Positions 25,785-32,475 of a stretch of DNA of 32,475 bases are shown here, piece after piece. The notes beneath the pieces were generated by a model, which searched no databases, was not told the origin of the DNA, and was given only the letters and a program-made list of their open reading frames with translations. Source of the stretch: Acinetobacter lwoffii. Lineage in GTDB: Bacteria; Pseudomonadota; Gammaproteobacteria; Pseudomonadales; Moraxellaceae. The number at the start of each line of letters is the position of its first letter. Position 1 is the stretch's first letter. The DNA is taken from NCBI RefSeq assembly GCF_002321025.1, contig NZ_DCLL01000030.1, positions 1-32,475 of the forward strand, given 5' to 3'. A program made the translations under genes and the position numbers.

Positions 25785-26918
25785 ATGAAAACTAAGTTAG
25801 CAACAGCAATTGCATTCAGCCTTTTGGCGGGGACAACTTTTGCAGCACCAACTTTTTATGGTGAGATTGATGCATCAGTAGATTACTTACCTGAAGATAA
25901 TGCTTCACCTGTGTCTGATCGTGACGTTATTGAATTGAATACTAATAATTCATTCTTGGGTTTAAAAGGTGAGGAGAAACTTACTGACCGTTTAAGTGGG
26001 CTTTATCAAGCTGAATTTACATTCTATGTAGACAATGGTGGAAGTACAGATACATTTGTACCGCGTAATCTTTTAGTTGGTCTTAAAGATGAAAAGTTGG
26101 GTACAGTAAAGCTGGGTAAAATCGATACGCCTGTAAAACAGCTTTCTTCAGTAGTTGATACTTTTAATAACTATGTTGCAAATAAAGCAGACATGGCAGG
26201 TATCTTTACCGGTGAAAACCGTATCGATAATGTTGTAGTTTATGAAGCTCCTGGCTTTGCAGTCGGTGAAGGTAAACTAAAAGCAACTGCACTATTAGCT
26301 ACAGGTGAAGCCGGTGGTATTAGCTCGTCTAAAGGCGGTTCTAAAGTTGCAGGTCGTGGCTTGGGTGATGCATGGTCAGCATCTGTAGTATATGACAGCA
26401 AAGCGGTTGTTTTAGGTCTTGGTTATGACAAAGCAATCCCATCAAACTTTGCAGGTGTAGGTATTTTAAACACACGACAAGGTGAAATTAACCAGCTATA
26501 TACAGATGGTGATGCAAAAGCTATTTTCGCAGCAGCAAATACCATTCGTGCAATTGGCCGTGTAAATTTGGATGGTGGTTTAGCACTTAAAGCACTTTAT
26601 CAAACATCAGAAGTTGAAAATGTAGCAGGAAACGCTGCTGGAGCAGCTAATATTGACGATGCCCAAGGTTGGTTAATTGGTGCTGAATACACTCTTCCAA
26701 ATGCTCAAGCTTGGACAGTAAAAGGTCAATATAGCCAGAATACTACAGAGTTGAAAGTAGGCAGCGATTTCGAAGCACAACAATTTATTCTTGGTGCTGA
26801 TTATGCATTCTCTAAACAAGTAAAAGCATACGGTTATGCAGGTCTTTTAACACTTGAACAAGGTCCATTAGAGACTAAACAACCAGTTGTTGGTACAGGC
26901 TTAGAATACAAATTCTAA
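25785..26918 (+). CDS. Gram-negative general porin family protein
   Basis: An outer-membrane diffusion porin. From the ATG at 25785 it has 377 residues. A signal peptide (MKTKLATAIAFSLLAGTTFA) is followed by APTFYGEIDASVDYL, typical of the first strand of trimeric 16-stranded porins. SFLGLKGEEKLTDRLSGLYQAEF and GLKDEKLGTVKLGKIDTP follow, the latter leading into the constriction-loop region. The final residue is Phe (GLEYKF), the outer-membrane insertion signal. The frame is open 13 codons upstream, but TAAGGA and the signal peptide fix the chosen start. It is a single-gene unit with a terminator. Solute preference cannot be read from the sequence. Confidence 0.88.
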   Translation: MKTKLATAIAFSLLAGTTFAAPTFYGEIDASVDYLPEDNASPVSDRDVIELNTNNSFLGLKGEEKLTDRLSGLYQAEFTFYVDNGGSTDTFVPRNLLVGLKDEKLGTVKLGKIDTPVKQLSSVVDTFNNYVANKADMAGIFTGENRIDNVVVYEAPGFAVGEGKLKATALLATGEAGGISSSKGGSKVAGRGLGDAWSASVVYDSKAVVLGLGYDKAIPSNFAGVGILNTRQGEINQLYTDGDAKAIFAAANTIRAIGRVNLDGGLALKALYQTSEVENVAGNAAGAANIDDAQGWLIGAEYTLPNAQAWTVKGQYSQNTTELKVGSDFEAQQFILGADYAFSKQVKAYGYAGLLTLEQGPLETKQPVVGTGLEYKF

Positions 26919-26938
26919 TTTAGACTTTGTAAGCTAAG

Positions 26939-26967
26939 AAAAGGCGGTGCTTTGGCATCGCTTTTTT
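26939..26967 (+). terminator. Intrinsic terminator of the porin gene
   Basis: GCGGTGC/GCATCGC (one G-U pair) with a TTTG loop, flanked by A and T tracts and a six-T tail, about 20 bases after the stop. Confidence 0.85.
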
Positions 26968-27064
26968 ATGCTCAAAACAACAAAACTTAGCAATTTTATG
27001 TCTGATCTAACAAGTTTCGGGCTGTTAACATGATTGAAAGTTTCAGCATTTCGTTTTGAAAATT

Positions 27065-27766
27065 ATGCCTATTCAAGCTGTTTTATTTGACCTCGACAAT
27101 ACCTTGACCCATCGTGATCTGACTGCACAGGCCTATAGCCGTTATCTGGCAGAATATTATGCGCCAGCATTGGCACAGGTCGAGCCTGACAAAATTATCG
27201 AGATTGTAAGGCGCATCGATAATGGTGGTTATCCTAAAAAAGAATTGCTGACCCATGGTGGTATCGGGGCTTCGGCTGCTTATGCATTATTGCAGGAACT
27301 ACACTGGTTAAATCCTCCTAGCATAGAAGAACTAGCCCAGTTCTGGTTTAGCCAGTTTGGCCGTTTCGCCGTAGAAATGCCGGCAGCAGAGCAAGTATTA
27401 ACGCAGCTGAAAGATGAGGGTTATCAGCTAGCCATTGTTTCCAATGGCGGACATGACACCCGTTTGAATACGATTCGGGGTTTGGGTATTGAACCTTATT
27501 TTGATGAGATCATCAGTTCGGGACTAGTGGGTTTTAACAAACCACAGCCGGAAATATTCCAGATCACAGCAGAGCGTCTAGGCGTGCAACCTACACAGTG
27601 CCTATATATTGGCGACCATCCAATTAATGATGTACAAGGAGCTACAGAGGCCGGAATGCATGCATTATGGATGCAAGGCTTTCATGCAGATGCTGAACAT
27701 ATCCAATATAAAATTCAGCAACTGCCGGAAATTTTTGCGCATTTGCAGTTACTGAATCAGGCTTAA
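27065..27766 (+). CDS. HAD-superfamily hydrolase, subfamily IA
   Basis: A predicted small-molecule phosphatase of 233 residues. The four HAD motifs are visible: I, FDLDNTLT (Asp9 nucleophile, Asp11); II, IVSNGG; III, the lysine in GFNKPQPEIF; and IV, GDHPINDV. An alpha-helical cap lies between motifs I and II, which places it in subfamily IA near phosphoglycolate phosphatases and YjjG-type nucleotidases. The substrate is unknown. The ATG at 27065 is preferred over an in-frame TTG three codons upstream, though no strong ribosome binding site supports either. Its stop overlaps the stop of the converging YetF-like gene. Confidence 0.85.
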   Translation: MPIQAVLFDLDNTLTHRDLTAQAYSRYLAEYYAPALAQVEPDKIIEIVRRIDNGGYPKKELLTHGGIGASAAYALLQELHWLNPPSIEELAQFWFSQFGRFAVEMPAAEQVLTQLKDEGYQLAIVSNGGHDTRLNTIRGLGIEPYFDEIISSGLVGFNKPQPEIFQITAERLGVQPTQCLYIGDHPINDVQGATEAGMHALWMQGFHADAEHIQYKIQQLPEIFAHLQLLNQA

Positions 27767-28440
27767 GTTATTCTTAAACAGTCAATCGTTTCGGCCCATT
27801 GCGCAGAATCACAGCGCGGACATTGCTGATCGGCGTGCGTAAGGGTTTGCACCTGCCCACAGTAAATACAGGCATATAATTGCCCCGCCTTAACCTGTTG
27901 CACTATAGAACAGCTTTTAGGAAAAAGTGGCAGCCCAGGCCGAACCTCATCCGATTTGAAAAACAGGATACTGAACTTACCGTCAGTTTCCAGTAAACCG
28001 GTGCGTACCTGACCGAGATGTTCTACACCTTGCTGGCGCATTTCGGCAAAGAATTCATCATGTGACATTTTACCTTTTTTAATTTCTTCAACGACCAGCA
28101 CGCCATCTTCTACGATATAAATCGGTTTACCTTCCAGTAGGTCTTCAAACCATTGATATTTCATCATGAGCCAGGTGGTCAGGCGGTACATGATAATAAT
28201 AACCGACATCACCAGAACTGCCTGAATCAGGGGAATATCTTCGGTAAACATCGGGTCACCGGCAATCGAACCCAAGCTCAAAATGATAGCGACTTCGAAG
28301 ATGGAAAGCTGACGTACCCCGCGTTTTCCGGTCAGACGCAGAAACAGGATAATCATCGTGTACATCAGGGCACAACGCAGCAAAATTTCTGCGGTAAACT
28401 CCCAAGTGGTGTCATTTATAAATATGGTCGCCCAGTCCAT
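27763..28440 (-). CDS. YetF-like (DUF421) membrane protein with C-terminal zinc ribbon
   Basis: A 225-residue protein. Residues 1-100 hold about three membrane segments with the DUF421 signature LRLTGKRGVRQLSIFEVAIILSLGSIAGDPM. Residues 100-170 form the cytoplasmic YetF domain (GKPIYIVEDGVLVVEEIKKGKMSHDEFFAEMRQQGVE). Residues 185-225 carry two CxxC pairs, Cys191/Cys194 (CIYC) and Cys207/Cys210 (CPRC), 12 residues apart, which look like a zinc-ribbon or rubredoxin-like knuckle. The family's biochemical role is not well defined; in Bacillus spore formers related proteins act in spore-coat or germination settings. The metal-binding tail is the unusual part. It is convergent with the HAD gene, with a 4-base overlap. 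Confidence 0.85.
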   Translation of the reverse strand: MDWATIFINDTTWEFTAEILLRCALMYTMIILFLRLTGKRGVRQLSIFEVAIILSLGSIAGDPMFTEDIPLIQAVLVMSVIIIMYRLTTWLMMKYQWFEDLLEGKPIYIVEDGVLVVEEIKKGKMSHDEFFAEMRQQGVEHLGQVRTGLLETDGKFSILFFKSDEVRPGLPLFPKSCSIVQQVKAGQLYACIYCGQVQTLTHADQQCPRCDSAQWAETIDCLRIT

Positions 28441-28892
28441 TTAAATTCTTTATCCTTACTTTGCTCTTTGGCTCGAGTCTAGCAATATCAGTATTTTATT
28501 TGCTGCTGTGTTTATGTAAGTTTATGAATAAAGATAGATTCTATTTAAAAAAGAAGCTTGAGCTTAAAAATACAGCTATTTAATTTATTCAAAATAAGAT
28601 AGAGATTTCATGTAAATAACGCACAAAAAATCAGCAGATTAAATTTGAAGAAGATCACATTCTTTGCTGTCTATTTTTAAATCTATAAAATTATTATCCA
28701 TTTGAAATCTATCAATATAAATTCTGAATAATGTGTTTTGAATACCTGGGAGTGTTTAGAAATTTGTAAGCAAATCACTTCATTTCTATAAACATCTGTA
28801 GTTTGTGGCCTGAAAAATAGAGTGATTACACCAGGTTAATAAATTGTTTTTAAAATAGAAATTTGATTTTGATTTCCAACAAGGGATGTATT
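28441..28892. other. AT-rich intergenic region between yetF-like gene and carbonic anhydrase
   Basis: About 450 bases between two divergent genes. It must contain both promoters. No reading frame with a ribosome binding site, no RNA gene and no strong repeat was recognised. An AAGGGA ribosome binding site for the carbonic anhydrase sits at 28881-28886. Confidence 0.45.
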
Positions 28893-29609
28893 GTGAAAAA
28901 AATATTCACGCTTTTAACGGTTATGGGTTTAAGTACAGCGGTCTGGGCAGATGCGGATTGGGATTATACTCAGCCTGAACAATGGTCGACTTTGAGCCAG
29001 AAATATTCGGCCTGTAATGGTCTGAACCAGTCGCCAATCAATATTGAGCGAACAGTGAAAGCAGAACTGGAACCGCTCAAGTTCAGCTATAACACCATGA
29101 TTCATGCGATCGAAAATAAAGGTCATACTGTTCAGGTGGATTTTGCGCAAGGTGGTGAATTGCAGCTGGATGGCGATACCTTTGTACTGAAGCAGTTTCA
29201 TTTGCACAGCCCGAGTGAAAACCTGATTAAAGGCAAAAGCTATCCACTGGAAATTCATTTTGTCCATGCCAATGCCAAAGGTGAGCTGGCTGTCGTGGGG
29301 ATGATGTTCGAGCAGGGACAGGAAAGCCAGATGCTCAAACGCATGTGGAAGCGTTTACCGAAAAAGCAGGGCGAGAAAGTGGTTTTGAAAACGCCACAAG
29401 CTGTGAATCAGATGTTGCCTAAGAATCTGGATTATTATCGTTTTAGCGGCTCGCTGACCACACCTCCGTGTTCAGAAGGGGTACGCTGGCTGATTCTGAA
29501 AGATATTCAGCAGGCCTCTGCGCAACAGATTTCGGAATTTGCAAAACTGATGGGACACCCAAATAACCGTCCGGTCCAGTCCTTGAATGGCCGTGTAGTG
29601 CTGGAATAA
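28893..29609 (+). CDS. Periplasmic alpha-carbonic anhydrase
   Basis: Catalyses hydration of CO2 to bicarbonate outside the cytoplasm. From the GTG at 28893 the protein has 238 residues with a signal peptide ending near STAVWA. The three zinc histidines are His103 and His105 (QFHLHSPSE) and His122 (EIHFVH). Cys41 and Cys193 are placed for the disulfide typical of the class. The active-site wall segment SGSLTTPPCSEGVRW and the substrate region NQSPINI are intact, so the enzyme should be active. A longer frame starts 10 codons upstream at TTG. GTG is preferred because AAGGGA sits 6 bases before it and the signal peptide begins there. Confidence 0.93.
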   Translation: MKKIFTLLTVMGLSTAVWADADWDYTQPEQWSTLSQKYSACNGLNQSPINIERTVKAELEPLKFSYNTMIHAIENKGHTVQVDFAQGGELQLDGDTFVLKQFHLHSPSENLIKGKSYPLEIHFVHANAKGELAVVGMMFEQGQESQMLKRMWKRLPKKQGEKVVLKTPQAVNQMLPKNLDYYRFSGSLTTPPCSEGVRWLILKDIQQASAQQISEFAKLMGHPNNRPVQSLNGRVVLE

Positions 29610-29623
29610 TCAATATGAGAGTG

Positions 29624-29651
29624 AAAAAGCAGACTTTGGTCTGCTTTTTTT
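29624..29651 (+). terminator. Intrinsic terminator of the carbonic anhydrase gene
   Basis: An 11-bp perfect stem AAAAAGCAGAC/GTCTGCTTTTT with a TTTG loop and T-run, 14 bases after the stop. Confidence 0.95.
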
Positions 29652-29752
29652 AATTCTGATACAAATTTCGAAAGGGCACACTGAAAAGGACTTTGTGACG
29701 AAAGCTGAAAGATTTAAGATAGATATTATTTATTCTTTGACCTTCTCCTGCC

Positions 29753-30793
29753 ATGCTCTTTGACTTGAAAACCATGATTCAGCCATTCACAGCACTTTCG
29801 CCACAGCAGAAGAAGCTGGATCATCTGATTGATAAAATCGAGCAACAGAAACAGGAATTACAACAATGGCAACAGGCTGAAGAAGAGCTGCAGCAATATA
29901 CCCATAAAACCTTCATGCCGGTCTACCATGAATTGCATGGCGTACTGTTCAAGCAGCTGGAACAGCTCTGGAAGCACCTGCAGGAAACTACATTTTCCAA
30001 GGCAGAACTGGTGGTGCTGGATGAAAAGATTCAGTACCTTGCAAATTATCTAAAAGACTCTCAGGCAATGTCAGCGCAACAAGCTCATAAAGTGAATGAA
30101 ATCTTCACTTACTATCAGCAACGTGCCGAACATGCCCAATTCAGAAAAAGCCAAAAGAAAATAAATGAACTGGAAACATTCTTTAAAAATGAAAATCCCT
30201 CAGATCTTGCAGATGCAGAAGTATTTGAAGAATGGGAATCAGATCATTTTCAGCAGGCACGTGAGCAAGCCAGATTAAAACGCCAGCAGGAAAAACAGGA
30301 GCAGGCAACAGCGATGGCAGAGCAGTCATTGAAAACCGTTTATTTAAAAATTGCTGCCATCATTCACCCTGACCGTGAAGTGAATGATGTCAAAAAAATC
30401 AAGAAAACTGAATTATTGCAACGTGCCAATGAGGCTTATGCAGAACAAGACCTGTTTACGTTACTGAAAATGCAACTGCAGATCGAGCAAGATCAGGATA
30501 TTTCACAAAAAGGTTTAAGTGCGGAGCAACTAAGATTCTATCAATTGGCTTTGGATGCACAAAGCCGGAAATTACAAGAACAGATCGATACCTTGATCCA
30601 TAGATTGGTCTGGTCATCGAAAACCAGAATTGCCGTGAAAAAGGCGAAAGGGAAAGTTCAAATTGCTGACCTGTATAAGCAGATTGATGAAGATACTTCA
30701 GCCATTAAACAGCAGATTAAAGTCGAAAAAGAACGCTTGATGTATATCAAAAAGGTGAGCGGCTTGGAGATGTTTTTAAGGCATGGGATTTAA
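29753..30793 (+). CDS. Coiled-coil protein with C-terminal J-domain-like module (copy 1)
   Basis: A 346-residue charged protein with no signal peptide or membrane segment. Residues 15-110 are Gln/Glu/Leu-rich and probably helical coiled coil (KLDHLIDKIEQQKQELQQWQ). Residues 120-190 are mostly charged helix. Residues 190-245 resemble a J domain: helix II (SLKTVYLKIAAII), the HPD tripeptide at 205-207, then a helix with LLQRANEAYAEQDLFTLLKMQ. HPD is the Hsp70-activating loop, so interaction with DnaK is inferred. No zinc-finger or Gly/Phe region of true DnaJ is present. The start is supported by ungapped alignment of the first 110 residues with the next gene, although no ribosome binding site is visible. 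Function unknown. Confidence 0.8.
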   Translation: MLFDLKTMIQPFTALSPQQKKLDHLIDKIEQQKQELQQWQQAEEELQQYTHKTFMPVYHELHGVLFKQLEQLWKHLQETTFSKAELVVLDEKIQYLANYLKDSQAMSAQQAHKVNEIFTYYQQRAEHAQFRKSQKKINELETFFKNENPSDLADAEVFEEWESDHFQQAREQARLKRQQEKQEQATAMAEQSLKTVYLKIAAIIHPDREVNDVKKIKKTELLQRANEAYAEQDLFTLLKMQLQIEQDQDISQKGLSAEQLRFYQLALDAQSRKLQEQIDTLIHRLVWSSKTRIAVKKAKGKVQIADLYKQIDEDTSAIKQQIKVEKERLMYIKKVSGLEMFLRHGI

Positions 30794-30888
30794 TGAAGTA
30801 AAAAGTTTTTTACTCTCTAAACCAACGGTCTTAGGTATTCGTTATGTTAAAATAATGAGTTGAATAGCATTTGTATTGAAACAAAGTA

Positions 30889-32079
30889 ATGAGCATTTTA
30901 GATTTAAGCTTATATCAAGAAACTGGAAATTTATCCCCACAACAAAAGAAGTTTAATCGTCTGATTTTAAAAATTGAGAAACTTCAAGCATCTTTGTTAG
31001 AGTGGCAACAAGCACAACAAAAAGTACAGCAGGATGCAAGTGCAGAACTATTGCCATTATATAGCAAATGGCATCAAGTTTTATTTAGTCAATTAGAAGT
31101 ACTTTGGCAATATAAACAATCGCATAAATTTGCTAAAACCCATTTACAGCGTTTAGATGAAAAAATTTCGATTTTAGCGAGTCTGCTCTTAGATAATCCT
31201 AATCTGTCTGAACAGCAACATGAATTGGCGATAGTCATTGCTAAATATTATAACCTTTTAGAAGAGAGCTCTAATTTTCAGACGGTTACATCGCAAGCAG
31301 AGAATTATTCTCATCCAGAGCATGATGCTGATGAAATGATGCAGAAACAAGTGATGAAGGGAATTCTTGCAGATCAATTAGGTGTGTCTGAAGACTGGAT
31401 TGACTTTGATTTTGATCTCGAAAATCTTGAAGAATTTATGCAAAAAGTAAAAGCCAAATTTGATCGAGAAGAAGCCGATTTTATTCAAAATCAACTGAAT
31501 GATCGTGAGCGTGAAGAATATCAAAAGTTTGCCGAAAAAGAGAAAAAGAAAATTTTAAAGAAGCAAATGCAACTTGAAGATGCAAAAAAAATGGCAGGGC
31601 AGTCATTAAAAAGTATCTATTTAAAAATTGCCTCAGTGATCCATCCTGACCGTGAGCGAGATGAGCAAAAACGCATTGAAAAAACTGAATTATTACAGCA
31701 AGCCAATACGGCGCTAGAGGAAAAAGATTTACTAGCTCTATTAAAGTTACGTGCTTATACAGAGCAAGGTGATCAAAAACAAGCAGTTAAAATCGCAAAT
31801 GAACATTTAAAATCTTATAATCTATTGTTAGAAGAGCAAATTGAGCAATTGCAGTTTGAGGTAGATAATATTATTTACTCATTTGATTGGGAGAGTTCAG
31901 GTTTCTATAAACAGACCTTTAAACCTGTGGATTTGGCTAAAAAATACCAACGTGATTTGAACGAAATTCAAAAAAAAATATTACGAGATGAACAGTGTTT
32001 AAATGATTATAAGGATTTTGATTATTTTAAAATTTTACTTAAAAATAGGGCATTTAGCTGGTCATTTGACTCATTCTAA
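30889..32079 (+). CDS. Coiled-coil protein with C-terminal J-domain-like module (copy 2)
   Basis: A 396-residue paralogue of the preceding protein. Both have LSPQQKK at residues 15-21, EKI near residue 91, and the module QSLKSIYLKIASVIHPDRERDEQKRIEKTELLQQAN, with HPD here at residues 252-254. About 47 extra residues lie between the coiled-coil part and the J-like module, including an acidic stretch (IDFDFDLENLEEFMQ). The gene is visibly more AT-rich than copy 1, which suggests age or a different origin. There is no signal peptide. It is 95 bases from copy 1 on the same strand and is followed by a terminator, so the two may form one transcript. Function unknown. Confidence 0.8.
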   Translation: MSILDLSLYQETGNLSPQQKKFNRLILKIEKLQASLLEWQQAQQKVQQDASAELLPLYSKWHQVLFSQLEVLWQYKQSHKFAKTHLQRLDEKISILASLLLDNPNLSEQQHELAIVIAKYYNLLEESSNFQTVTSQAENYSHPEHDADEMMQKQVMKGILADQLGVSEDWIDFDFDLENLEEFMQKVKAKFDREEADFIQNQLNDREREEYQKFAEKEKKKILKKQMQLEDAKKMAGQSLKSIYLKIASVIHPDRERDEQKRIEKTELLQQANTALEEKDLLALLKLRAYTEQGDQKQAVKIANEHLKSYNLLLEEQIEQLQFEVDNIIYSFDWESSGFYKQTFKPVDLAKKYQRDLNEIQKKILRDEQCLNDYKDFDYFKILLKNRAFSWSFDSF

Positions 32080-32098
32080 ACTTAATTTTTTTAACCAA

Positions 32099-32125
32099 AG
32101 CATCATAAAGCTATGATGCTCTTTT
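32099..32125 (+). terminator. Intrinsic terminator after the J-like pair
   Basis: A 9-bp perfect stem AGCATCATA/TATGATGCT with a 4-base loop followed by CTTTT, 20 bases after the stop of copy 2. Confidence 0.85.
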
Positions 32126-32134
32126 AAAATAACA

Positions 32135-32406
32135 ATGAAAATAGATCCTCAATTATTAGAATTCGCCAAATCCATGCGCCACACCGCCACCGATGCAGAA
32201 CATCTGATATGGCAACTGCTACGTGCCAAGCGTTTTATGAGTCTTAAATTCCGTCGTCAGCATGTGATTAAATCCTATATCGTAGATTTTTACTGTCATG
32301 AAATTGGTTTAGTGATTGAGTTGGATGGTAGTCAGCATGGAACTGATTATTTTCAAACAGAAAAAAATTATGGGTTCATGTATGAAATTGATTTATACCT
32401 TAAGTG
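32135..32406 (+). pseudogene. DUF559 (Vsr/endonuclease-like) gene, apparently truncated
   Basis: The frame from ATG 32135 begins MKIDPQLLEFAKSMRHTATDAEHLIWQLLRA. It continues with KFRRQHVIKSYIVDFYCHEIGLVIELDGSQHG, the N-terminal two-thirds of the DUF559 domain, a restriction-endonuclease-like fold with the D-x(n)-ExDG core (here VDFYC and ELDGSQH). After about residue 75 the usual C-terminal part (an Arg-Thr, then a Val-Leu-Arg-Phe-Trp-Asn-Asn pattern) is missing. The frame instead runs through unrelated codons into the IS-like end at about 32407 with no stop inside the window. The gene is probably interrupted. The rest, if any, lies outside the window. Confidence 0.7.
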
Positions 32407-32475
32407 GGCTTTGTTGCACAAAGATTTGAAATGTAAAGCGCCCCTAATTGAGCTAAATTTAAGGCGTAACTTGGG
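32407..32475. mobile_element. Probable insertion-sequence terminus (IS5-like), cut by window edge
   Basis: The sequence beginning GGCTTTGTTGCACAAA resembles the terminal inverted repeats of IS5-family elements (IS903-like group), which commonly begin GGCTTTGTTG. It starts where the DUF559 frame has lost similarity. Only 69 bases are present, so no transposase, second repeat or target duplication can be seen. Family assignment is tentative. Confidence 0.5.

Overview
The window is a stretch of chromosome from an Acinetobacter-like gammaproteobacterium (Moraxellaceae). The base composition is AT-rich. The 460-residue wax ester synthase/diacylglycerol acyltransferase is very close, from memory, to the Acinetobacter baylyi enzyme. 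The other proteins (APS-type CysH, PrpF, ThrH, PutP, tandem FadL-type barrels) fit the same group. No phage, CRISPR array or large island is visible. The only mobile DNA is about 70 bases of a probable insertion-sequence end at the right edge.

Left part (1-8500), core housekeeping. gatC-gatA-gatB (glutamyl-tRNA(Gln) amidotransferase) is read leftwards and diverges from a rightward chain mreB-mreC-mreD-maf-rng (cell shape, nucleotide-pool or septum control, RNA processing). mreC/mreD and mreD/maf overlap. A 57-codon PA1571-family protein follows rng.

Middle left (8488-15420), metabolism and envelope: wax ester synthase (leftwards), assimilatory APS reductase cysH (leftwards), thrH (rightwards), two tandem FadL/OmpP1-type outer-membrane proteins (leftwards) and tRNA-Arg(CCU) (leftwards). 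Most of these units end in clear intrinsic terminators.

Middle (15423-21200), transport and intermediates: an AroP-type amino-acid permease (leftwards), an orphan prpF, farnesyl diphosphate synthase ispA (rightwards) and the proline/sodium symporter putP (leftwards).

Right part (21219-29650), membrane quality control and lipids: qmcA/nfeD (SPFH plus NfeD pair), a patatin-like lipoprotein, a PlsC-like acyltransferase, an MFS permease, a porin with a long inverted repeat in its leader, a HAD phosphatase tail-to-tail with a YetF-like membrane protein carrying a C-terminal zinc ribbon, and a secreted alpha-carbonic anhydrase.

Right edge (29753-32475), the least ordinary part. Two tandem paralogous coiled-coil proteins each carry a C-terminal J-domain-like HPD module. 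They are followed by a DUF559 nuclease-like gene that loses family similarity and then runs into an apparent IS terminus. The paralogous pair is the best candidate here for an undescribed function. Coordinates and translations were read by eye. Family assignments rest on remembered sequence signatures, not on database searches.
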